A stretch of DNA of 64,000 nucleotides from Silanimonas sp044377035 (GTDB lineage Bacteria; Pseudomonadota; Gammaproteobacteria; Xanthomonadales; Xanthomonadaceae). Positions 53,636 through 61,315 of this stretch are shown here, in pieces; position 1 is the first letter of the stretch; each line of letters opens with the position of its first letter. Made by a program: the position numbers and the translations under genes. Under the pieces are notes generated by a model that worked only from the letters and a program-made list of their open reading frames with translations, ran no database searches and was not told the DNA's origin. The DNA lies in NCBI RefSeq assembly GCF_044377035.1, contig NZ_JBILJW010000020.1, forward strand, positions 1 to 64,000. Reading direction: 5' to 3'.

Positions 53636-55426
53636 TCAGCTGTCGAACAGCGCGGCGTCCAGCGCGAGAAGCGAGTCCGGGCCCGCTTCGATGCCGGCCT
53701 TGTGCAGGCGGGTGCGCGGCAGCAGGCGCTGGAAGTAGAAGCGTGCGGTCTCGCGCTTCGCCGTCTTGAAGTCGGCCGGGTAGTCGCCGGCTTCGGCGAC
53801 GGCCACGCTCTTCGCCCACCAGTAGGCGAGGGCGACGTAGCCCGAGTAGAACAGGTAGTCGACCGAGGCCGCACCGATCTCTTCCGGGTTGCCGGCGGCC
53901 TTGCGGCCCACCGCCATCGTGGTGTCGGCGTACTCCTTGGCGAGCGTGGCCAGCGGGCCGATGAACTCGGCGACGGCAGCGTTGCCGATGTTCTGCTCGC
54001 AGAACTGCTGGATCATGCCGAGGAACTGCTTCAGGCCCACGCCCTGCTGCTGCATCACCTTGCGGCCGAGCAGGTCGAGCGCCTGGATCTGCGTGGTGCC
54101 TTCGTAGATCGTCGTGATGCGCGCATCGCGGGCGAGCTGCTCCATGCCCCACTCAGCGACATAGCCGTGGCCGCCGAAGCACTGCAGCGAGTTGTACGTG
54201 CACTCGACCGACCACTCGGTGAGGCAGGCCTTCACGATCGGCGTGAGGAAGCTCAGCAGGTCGTCGGCCTGCTTGCGCTCGGCTTCGTCGCTGGTGCGCT
54301 CCATGACGTCGACCAGCGTCGCCGCGTGGTACGCGAGAAGGCGGCCGCCTTCGGCCAGCGCCTTGCTGGTGAGCAGCATGCGACGGATGTCGGCGTGGAC
54401 GATGATCGGATCGGCCGGCTTCGAGGGCTCCTTCGCGCCGGAGAGCGCGCGCATCTGCAGGCGGTCGCGGCTGTAGCGGAGCGCGTTCTGGAAGGCGCGG
54501 TCGATCAGGCCGAGGCCCTGGATGCCGACGGCGAGACGCGCGGTGTTCATCATGGTGAACATCGCTGCGAGGCCCTTGTTCGGCTGGCCGATCAGGTAGC
54601 CCTCGGCGCCGTCGAAGTTCATCACGCAAGTGACCGAACCGTGGATGCCCATCTTGTGTTCGATGGAGCCGCAGCGCGCCGCGTTGCGCTCGCCCACGGT
54701 GCCGTCGCGGGCGACCTTCACCTTCGGCACGATGAAGAGCGAGATGCCCTTGGTGCCGGCCGGTGCGTCCGGCAGGCGAGCGAGCACGAGATGCACGATG
54801 TTGTCGGTGAAGTCGTGCTCGCCGCCGGTGATGAAGATCTTGGTGCCCGTGATGGCGTACTTGCCGTCGGCGATGGGCTCGGCGCGGGTCTTCAGCAGGC
54901 CGAGGTCGGAACCGCAGTGCGGCTCGGTGAGGCACATGGTGCCGGTCCAGCGGCCCTCGACGATTGCCTTCAGGAAGACCTCCTGCTGCCACGGCTCGCC
55001 GTGGTGCTTCAGTGCTTCCGTCGCGCCGTGCGAGAGCAACGGGTAGTTGCCCCAGCTCAGGTTGGCGGCGTCGATCATTTCCTTCATGACCACGCCGAAG
55101 CTCTCCGGCAGGTCCATGCCGCCGAGCTCGGCGCGGGCGGTGATGCCGGCCCAGCCCCCTTCGACGAACTGCGCGTAGGCCTCCTTGAAGCCGGTCGGCG
55201 TCTTCACCGCGCCGGTGGCCTTGTCGAACGTGCAGCCTTCGCGATCACCGACGCTGTTGAGTGGCGCGAGGACGTTCTCGTTGAACTTCGCGGCCTCTTC
55301 GAGAGCAGCGTCCATGACGTCGCGCTGGGCGGCCTCGATGCCGAGTTTCGCGTAGAGCGCTTCGGACTGGATCACGTCGAACAGCGCGAAGCTCATGTCG
55401 CGCACGGGGGCTTTGTAGGTGTTCAT
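53636..55426 (-). CDS. Acyl-CoA dehydrogenase (FadE-type, long form)
   Basis: A 596-residue FAD enzyme of beta-oxidation that makes the first double bond in acyl-CoA. It shows the N-terminal extension (MNTYKAPVRDMSFALFDVI), the MCLTEPHCGSDLGLLKT block, ITGTKIFITGGEHD, the central GERNAARCGSIEHKMGIHGS, and the catalytic Glu in IYEGTTQIQALD (about residue 440). The C-terminal extra domain is that of the long acyl-CoA dehydrogenases. Just before the ATG is ACCTCCTT, an anti-Shine-Dalgarno rather than a ribosome site. Exact chain length is not known. Confidence 0.93.
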   Translation of the reverse strand: MNTYKAPVRDMSFALFDVIQSEALYAKLGIEAAQRDVMDAALEEAAKFNENVLAPLNSVGDREGCTFDKATGAVKTPTGFKEAYAQFVEGGWAGITARAELGGMDLPESFGVVMKEMIDAANLSWGNYPLLSHGATEALKHHGEPWQQEVFLKAIVEGRWTGTMCLTEPHCGSDLGLLKTRAEPIADGKYAITGTKIFITGGEHDFTDNIVHLVLARLPDAPAGTKGISLFIVPKVKVARDGTVGERNAARCGSIEHKMGIHGSVTCVMNFDGAEGYLIGQPNKGLAAMFTMMNTARLAVGIQGLGLIDRAFQNALRYSRDRLQMRALSGAKEPSKPADPIIVHADIRRMLLTSKALAEGGRLLAYHAATLVDVMERTSDEAERKQADDLLSFLTPIVKACLTEWSVECTYNSLQCFGGHGYVAEWGMEQLARDARITTIYEGTTQIQALDLLGRKVMQQQGVGLKQFLGMIQQFCEQNIGNAAVAEFIGPLATLAKEYADTTMAVGRKAAGNPEEIGAASVDYLFYSGYVALAYWWAKSVAVAEAGDYPADFKTAKRETARFYFQRLLPRTRLHKAGIEAGPDSLLALDAALFDS

Positions 55427-55514
55427 GCGAAGGAGGTCTGTCGGCGATGGAGAGGGGAAAACGGAGGGCTGCAGCCAGCGGGTGCGAGGTGCGATCCCGG
55501 TAGGTCGGGCTCGC

Positions 55515-55970
55515 TCAGCGGAGCACGCCTTCGAGGCCGGGAGCGCGGCTGAGCGCGCTGCTGTAGTCGATGGGATAGGCGCGGCCGTTCGGCTCCACGG
55601 TGATCGTGCCGTGGAGGCGATAGCGCAGCGCCGTGCCGTTGGCCAGAGCCGCCTTCGCGCGCTCCAGCGAGGCGGCATCCAGCGTGGTGTCGATAGTGAA
55701 GGTTTCCGCGGCCTGGGGCAGCACGGTCGTGGTGGCCTGGCCTTCCAGGCGCGTGGCTTGCACGCCGGCGAATTCGAGCGTGAGCGCATAGGCCTGAACT
55801 TCGCTCGGCACGGTGCTGAAGCTCTGCACTCGAAGCTGCACGGCTGCGCGGCCGTCCTGCAGGCGGATCTCCTGCACGCGCGCTTCTGGAGGGAACACGC
55901 GCTTCACCGGCCCGCTGGCGCAGGCGGCGAGGAGGAGGGCGATCAGGGCGAGTAGGGCGACTCGAAACAC
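55515..55970 (-). CDS. LEA-type (LEA_2-like) lipoprotein
   Basis: A 151-residue lipoprotein. The signal is FRVALLALIALLLAACASG with lipobox LAAC. The mature part is one strand-rich domain (EIRLQDGRAAVQLRVQSFSTVP... TLEFAGVQATRLEGQAT... LRYRLHGTITVEPNGRAYPID) that looks like the LEA_2 / water-stress fold known from bacterial lipoproteins. The GTG at 55970 is preferred because GGAG lies seven bases upstream; an ATG 36 bases earlier would add residues before the signal. Function unknown. Confidence 0.78.
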   Translation of the reverse strand: MFRVALLALIALLLAACASGPVKRVFPPEARVQEIRLQDGRAAVQLRVQSFSTVPSEVQAYALTLEFAGVQATRLEGQATTTVLPQAAETFTIDTTLDAASLERAKAALANGTALRYRLHGTITVEPNGRAYPIDYSSALSRAPGLEGVLR

Positions 55971-56040
55971 GTGGAGACTCCGGGACACATGAGGCCCGCG
56001 GAGCATACCAGTGCGTATGGCCGACGAGGTCGGCCTCGCA

Positions 56041-57501
56041 TCAACCCTTGCCGCCGCCGCGGTTGCGCGTGAAGTTCACGTCGTTGATGACGGCGTTGGT
56101 GCTGGCGAGCATGGGCAGGTAGTCGCCGGTGCTGCCGAAGTTGCGAACGTTCGGGAAGATCTCGTTGGCGTCGGAGAATCCGAGCCCGAACCAGCGCGCC
56201 AGCGTGCTGCCCACTTGCTCGACAGGCGTGGTCGGGATCATCCGGCCGCGGCCGACGTCCTGCGACGAGCCCAGCGCATAGTCCGGCATGGCGCCGTAGA
56301 TGCGGCGGCCCACGACGTCACCGCCGAGGATCCAGCTGTGGCCGCCCCAGCCGTGGTCGGTGCCGTCGCCATTGTTGTTCAGCGTGCGGCCGAAGTCGCT
56401 CATCGTGAACGTCGTGACATCGCGCGCGATGCCCAGTTCGACCGTGGCGTTGTAGAACGCCGCGAGGCCTTGGCTCACCTGGGTGAGCAGGGCAGGGTGG
56501 GACGTCGGTTGGCCGTCGTGGGTATCCCAGCCGCCGAGGCCGACAAAGAAGATCTGCCGGCGCTGGCCGAGGGCGCCGCGGGCAGCGATGGTGCGGGCGA
56601 CGGTGCGCAGCGTGTCGCCGAAGCGGCCGGTCGGGAAGACCGTGGCCGGGGCCGGCACGTTGTTGATGGCATTGAACACCGACTCGCTGAAGTCGATGGC
56701 GCGACGGTTCATCCGGCCGTGCTCGCGGACGAAGGCCGAACCGTCGCGCTGCGCGGCGTCGAGCAACTGGTTGAAGGCGGTGCGTCGGGCGACGCTGCGG
56801 GCGTCGGTGGCGGTCCGAAGGCTGGCGTCGATGCGCGAGGGACCGGCGCTACCGAGGGTGTACATGCCCGTCTGCGAGCCGGCGAGCCACGCGTTCGCGC
56901 CCGACATCGTGAGGCCGATCGGCAGTCCGATGGACGAGCCGAAGCCTGCGGCCTGCAGGCGGTCGGCGAGGCGTCCGCCCCAGCCGGCCTTGGCAGCCGT
57001 TTCGCTGCCCATGGACATCGAATACGACTGCTGGTCGACGTGCGAGAACAGCTCCGGCGGCAGTGGGACGCGGCGATTCTGGTAGTCCGCTTTCGTTGTC
57101 GGCGTGACCAGCGGGCCGACATTGCCGATCAGGCCGGCACGACCGCTTTCGAACAGGGCGCGGAGCTCCGGCATGGCGGGATTCAAGCCCCAGTCGACCC
57201 CGCCCGCGCCTGCGGTCGGGGTGATCGGCAGCAGGTTCGCCTGCGGAATGGCCAACGCCGGTCGGGCCGCGTTGTAGGTGCCGTAGGCGCTGGTGCTGCG
57301 GGGGACGACCATGTTGAAACTGTCGTTGCCGCCAAACAGGTAGACGCAGACCAGCGCCTTGTATTTCTCGTTGCTGCGCGTCGCGGCATGCACCATCTGC
57401 AACTGGCCCATGGTCGCCATCGCGGCGGCACTGCCGAGCGCGATGCGGCTCGCGCCAGCGAGGAAACGGCGGCGCTCGTTCGCCTTGTCGATGCGGTCCA
57501 T
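56041..57501 (-). CDS. DUF1501 protein, copy A
   Basis: A 486-residue secreted protein of unknown function. The N-terminus NERRRFLAGASRIALGSAAAM resembles a twin-arginine signal. The fold is the DUF1501 family, distantly related to alkaline phosphatase/sulfatase-like enzymes. Conserved blocks: VYLFGGNDSFNMVVP, PPELFSHVDQQSYSMSMGSE, GLGGWDTHDGQ, and FGRTLNNNGDGTDHGWGGHS, which include Asp and His residues placed like metal ligands. It lies four bases after the lectin-bearing DUF1800 gene, clearly its partner. It is strongly similar to copy B (59860-61311). Confidence 0.9.
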   Translation of the reverse strand: MDRIDKANERRRFLAGASRIALGSAAAMATMGQLQMVHAATRSNEKYKALVCVYLFGGNDSFNMVVPRSTSAYGTYNAARPALAIPQANLLPITPTAGAGGVDWGLNPAMPELRALFESGRAGLIGNVGPLVTPTTKADYQNRRVPLPPELFSHVDQQSYSMSMGSETAAKAGWGGRLADRLQAAGFGSSIGLPIGLTMSGANAWLAGSQTGMYTLGSAGPSRIDASLRTATDARSVARRTAFNQLLDAAQRDGSAFVREHGRMNRRAIDFSESVFNAINNVPAPATVFPTGRFGDTLRTVARTIAARGALGQRRQIFFVGLGGWDTHDGQPTSHPALLTQVSQGLAAFYNATVELGIARDVTTFTMSDFGRTLNNNGDGTDHGWGGHSWILGGDVVGRRIYGAMPDYALGSSQDVGRGRMIPTTPVEQVGSTLARWFGLGFSDANEIFPNVRNFGSTGDYLPMLASTNAVINDVNFTRNRGGGKG

Positions 57502-57504
57502 GGG

Positions 57505-59727
57505 TTACCTCTGCGTGGCGAACTGGGAGGACGAAGCGATCAGGAAGATCAGGTCTTCCACGCGGTCGCCACCGCCGTCGTTCATCGGCGTGGCGTAGGT
57601 CGACGAAATCAGGATGGTCCGCATGTCGGCCGGCATGCGCCCACCCATCAGCAGCAGGTTCATGCGGTCGACAAGCTTCTCGGGCGCCACGGCCAGCGCC
57701 TTCTCGGCCGCCAGGTTGAAGCGGTAGCGCGTCCAGTAGAAGCGCGGATCGTTCGTCGTGGTCGGGATGGTCGTGTCAGCGCTGTCCGTCTGCCAAAGCC
57801 GGCCGTGCAAGTGGTTGATCGAGCTCACCGCCACCGCTTCGTTGAGGATCTGCAGCTCCGGAGCGACGAGGCCGCGCTGGCGCAGGTCGCCGGTCGGCAT
57901 GAAGTTCGGCCGGTAGAAGTTGAAGACCGACGGCGATCCCATGATGGACTGCGACATGTCGATGCCGATGCCGCGGTTGCGGAGCAGCCCGCGCGTCGTG
58001 GCGCCGCCTGCCGTGGCCACTGCCTGGCCTTCGGCGTTGAAGGCCCGCAGCACCGCGGAGAAGCGCAGCATCGGCTCCTTCACCTTGCCGTAGCCGTACT
58101 GCTGAGTCTGGGCGGTATCGCGGGCCTCGGCATCCATCAGCACCGCGCGGACGACGGCACGCATGTCGCCGCGAACGCCGCTGCCGTTGTTGTTGAAGCG
58201 CTCGGCGACGCGGCGCACGTAGGCCGGGCTCGGGTTGCTGGTGACGAGCCGCTGGATCAAGTGGCGCGCGAGGAAAGGCCCGACGTTCGGATGGTTGAAC
58301 AGGTTGTCGAGCGCGATCCTCAGGTCGGCAGCCGCCGTGCCGCCCGCCGGCACCGGGGTCCCGCCCAGCAGCGTCTTGGCGCCGGTGTCGTGGTAGATCT
58401 CGCCCTGCGTCGTGCGCCACGCCGTCATGTTGCTGATCAGGCCCGGCAGCTTGACGTCATCCTCCCAGTTCCCCCAGCTGGTGGCGTTGCTGAAGTTCCA
58501 GCCGGTGAGCGTGCGCGCGAGGTTGGTGATTCGCGTGTTGTCGTAGGTCGGGATGGTGTTGCCGTTGGCGTCGAGCCTGGGCGTGCCGTCGATGTTCAGC
58601 TCGACGAGCCCGATCGAGAACAGCTGCATCACCTCGCGGGCGAAATTCTCGTCCGGCTCGGTGTTGGTGCGTGCGTCGGCCTTCTCGTTCTGCAGCATGC
58701 CGAGGTAGCGGCCCATCAGCGGATTGAGCGTCACTTCCTCCAGCAAGGTGCGGAAGTTGCCGAGTCCGTGGACGGCGAGGGTGTCGTAATAGTCGCTGAT
58801 CGCCAGCTGCGAATAGCCGACGTTGTCGCTGACTTCCGAAATGACGAAGAACTGGCTCAGCGCAAAGGCCACGCGCTGGCGGAGCTGGTCGTCGCCACGG
58901 ACGCCGATCTGCCACCAGGTGTCGTGTCGGCCCAGTTGGCAGACGTAGCTGAATTTGCACGCGAGGTCATCGGCATTGCTGGCGAGGTGCGGTGCCAGTT
59001 CGCTCTGGATGGCCTGGTGCGTGGCGAGATGGCTCGAGGCCGGGCGGTTGAACTGCTCGGTGATCCAAGCGTCGTAGCCCAGCGAGGCCACGCGGTCGAC
59101 TTCGCCGGCCGTGGCGCCGAACGTGGCTTGCTGGAGGAAGCGCGAGGCATCGGCCTGGGCAACGGTCGGTGGGGCCCCGGCGCCGAACCCGGCGGCGGCG
59201 GCGCCAGACAGCGTCCAGTTCTGGTTGCGACCGGAGGTCAGGCCTTGGCAGCTCCACAGGTGCACGGGGCGGTTTGCACGTGTATCGCTGTTGGCGACAT
59301 CCACGCAGCGATCCTGCGCGATGTTCCGCAGGCGGAAACGGTTGCCGCTCGACGCCATGCGCTCGAAACGGAACTGCTGGACGCTATTCGTCGTCGGGCT
59401 ACTGCAGGCGGTCTGGACCAGCGTCGTGCCGTTGGCTTGAACTGCCGTCGAGGCGACGACGCACTGGTTGCTGTGCGTCGCAACGATGTAATAGGTCTGG
59501 GTGACCGGATTGATGACCTGGAACCGGAAGCTCTGTTCCGGACGCCCGTTGCAGGTGTTCTGCACCAACTGAACGTTTGCGGCCGTCGACGCACCCGGGA
59601 CTTCGAGGCACATCCCGCTGTGTTCGACCACGGCGGTGCTGGTGAACGTCGCTTGGGCGGCGCTGGGAAGGGCGAACGCGACAGCAAGACTGGTGACAGC
59701 GAGCTGTGCCTGACGAAGGGGGCGCAT
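57505..59727 (-). CDS. DUF1800 protein with N-terminal ricin-type lectin domain, copy A
   Basis: A 740-residue secreted protein. A signal peptide (AVTSLAVAFALPSAAQA) ends near residue 26. Then comes a ricin B-type beta-trefoil (about 30-172) with the repeated CLEV/CVVA/CVDV and QxF/QxW signatures (SGMCLEVPGAS, QSFRFQV, NQCVVAST, QQFRFER, DRCVDVANSD, QNWTLSG). The DUF1800 domain (about 190-735) follows, with FLQQATFGATAGEVDRVASL, EEVTLNPLMGRYLGMLQNEK, and VFNFYRPNFMP. Copy B lacks the lectin domain. A TTGACA (59785-59780) lies upstream. Function unknown; a carbohydrate-binding role is suggested by the lectin. Confidence 0.9.
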   Translation of the reverse strand: MRPLRQAQLAVTSLAVAFALPSAAQATFTSTAVVEHSGMCLEVPGASTAANVQLVQNTCNGRPEQSFRFQVINPVTQTYYIVATHSNQCVVASTAVQANGTTLVQTACSSPTTNSVQQFRFERMASSGNRFRLRNIAQDRCVDVANSDTRANRPVHLWSCQGLTSGRNQNWTLSGAAAAGFGAGAPPTVAQADASRFLQQATFGATAGEVDRVASLGYDAWITEQFNRPASSHLATHQAIQSELAPHLASNADDLACKFSYVCQLGRHDTWWQIGVRGDDQLRQRVAFALSQFFVISEVSDNVGYSQLAISDYYDTLAVHGLGNFRTLLEEVTLNPLMGRYLGMLQNEKADARTNTEPDENFAREVMQLFSIGLVELNIDGTPRLDANGNTIPTYDNTRITNLARTLTGWNFSNATSWGNWEDDVKLPGLISNMTAWRTTQGEIYHDTGAKTLLGGTPVPAGGTAAADLRIALDNLFNHPNVGPFLARHLIQRLVTSNPSPAYVRRVAERFNNNGSGVRGDMRAVVRAVLMDAEARDTAQTQQYGYGKVKEPMLRFSAVLRAFNAEGQAVATAGGATTRGLLRNRGIGIDMSQSIMGSPSVFNFYRPNFMPTGDLRQRGLVAPELQILNEAVAVSSINHLHGRLWQTDSADTTIPTTTNDPRFYWTRYRFNLAAEKALAVAPEKLVDRMNLLLMGGRMPADMRTILISSTYATPMNDGGGDRVEDLIFLIASSSQFATQR

Positions 59728-59859
59728 GTCAGCGCTCCGGGGCGTTGGGAGGGTGACCTAGGCTAACCAGTTCCCAATCTGTCAAACAACGTCAATCCGT
59801 CGCCTTGGCAGTGTTTTGGAGGCGGCCGTCACAGTTCCCGCCTGCGGCCTGCCGGCGCT

Positions 59860-61311
59860 TCACGCATTGCCGCGATTTCGGTTGAAACCGATTCCGTTCA
59901 ACAGGGCGTTGGTGCTGCTGAACATGGGGAGGTAGTCGGCGCCGCTGCCGAACGCCGGCAGCCTCGGGAAAATCTCGATGGCATCGCCGTAGCCGAGGCC
60001 CATCCAGCGGGCCAGTGTCGCTCCGAGCTGGTCCACCGCCGTGGTGGGCACCATGCGTCCGCGGCCGACATCGCGGCTGCTTCCCAGCGCGTACTCGTTC
60101 ATCGATCCATAGAAGTGGCCGCCCACGACGTCGCCACCCATGAGCCAGCTGTGGCCGCCCCAGCCGTGGTCGGTGCCGTCGCCGTTGTTGTTCAGCGTGC
60201 GCCCGAAGTCGGTCATCGTGAACGTGGTGACCGCGTCGGCGACCCCCAGCTCGACGGTAGCCTGGTGGAAGGCACCCAACGCCTGCGAGATGGTCGAGAG
60301 CAGCGTCTGGTGGTCCTCGAGCATGTTGTCGTGGGTGTCCCAGCCGCCGAAGCCGACGAAGAACACCTGCCGCGTCTGCCCGAGGGTGCGACGGGCGCCG
60401 ATGACGCGGGCGATGGTCCGCATCGCGCTGCCGAGGGTCGTGGAGGGGAACACTGTCGACGGCGAGACCGGCTCGATCGCTGCATTGACGCTTTCCGCGA
60501 AATCGCGGGCGCGTCGTGTCGAGCGCGACGACTCGCGCACGAAGGTCGAACTGTCGCGTTCGCCGAGGTCGAGCAGGGCGTTGAACGCATCGCGGCGGGT
60601 GGTCCACCGCGCCGAGGGATCGCTGCGCAGCGTGGCGTCTAGGCGCGTCACCCCGGTGTTGCCCAAGGTGTAGAGGCCGCCGTCGCTGCCGTTCTGCCAG
60701 GCATTCGCGCCAGACAGCGAGAGAGCGGTGGGCAGCCCGTTGGCGTCGCGATTCGCAGCGAAGCGTTCGGCGAGCCGGTCCGCCAGCTTGCCGCCCCAGC
60801 CCGGCCGCGACTCCACTTCGCTGCCAAGGCTCATGGAGTGCGCCTGCTGGTCGATGTGCGAGAACAGCTCGGGCGGCAGCGGGACCCGGGCCTGCCGGTA
60901 ATCGTCTGCCGAGGTCGGTTGAACCAGCGGCCCGACATTGGCCAGCAGGGCCGCGCGGCCGCGGCCGAACAGATCGGCCATCTCGGGCATCCCCGGGTGC
61001 AGGCCCCACGCCGCGCCCTGGCCGCCGCTGAGGGGCGTGATCGGCAGCAGTTGCTCGCGAGGCACCACGAGTGCCGGGCGGGCCGCCGCGTAGGTGGCAT
61101 GCGCGCCGGCGTCGCGCGGCACGACCATGTTGTAGCTGTCGTTGCCGCCGAGCAGGTACAGGCACACGAGGGCACGGTAGTCGCCGGGGCGCGAGGCGGC
61201 CTGGGCCAGCTCGAGGCGCCCGAGGGTGGCGAGCGCGCAGGCGCTGCCGAGGGCGATTCGGCTGCTTGTGCCAAGGAAACGGCGGCGTGCGGGATCGATG
61301 GGCGTGGCCAT
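59860..61311 (-). CDS. DUF1501 protein, copy B
   Basis: A 483-residue secreted protein, paralogue of copy A. The Tat-like start is ARRRFLGTSSRIALGSACAL. It keeps every conserved block: YLLGGNDSYNMVVP, PPELFSHIDQQAHSMSLGSE, GFGGWDTHDNM, FGRTLNNNGDGTDHGWGGHS and ALGSSRDVGRGRM. The start is four bases after the stop of DUF1800 copy B. The 132 bases between the two pairs carry the promoter region of copy A. Function unknown. Confidence 0.9.
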   Translation of the reverse strand: MATPIDPARRRFLGTSSRIALGSACALATLGRLELAQAASRPGDYRALVCLYLLGGNDSYNMVVPRDAGAHATYAAARPALVVPREQLLPITPLSGGQGAAWGLHPGMPEMADLFGRGRAALLANVGPLVQPTSADDYRQARVPLPPELFSHIDQQAHSMSLGSEVESRPGWGGKLADRLAERFAANRDANGLPTALSLSGANAWQNGSDGGLYTLGNTGVTRLDATLRSDPSARWTTRRDAFNALLDLGERDSSTFVRESSRSTRRARDFAESVNAAIEPVSPSTVFPSTTLGSAMRTIARVIGARRTLGQTRQVFFVGFGGWDTHDNMLEDHQTLLSTISQALGAFHQATVELGVADAVTTFTMTDFGRTLNNNGDGTDHGWGGHSWLMGGDVVGGHFYGSMNEYALGSSRDVGRGRMVPTTAVDQLGATLARWMGLGYGDAIEIFPRLPAFGSGADYLPMFSSTNALLNGIGFNRNRGNA

Positions 61312-61315
61312 GGGC

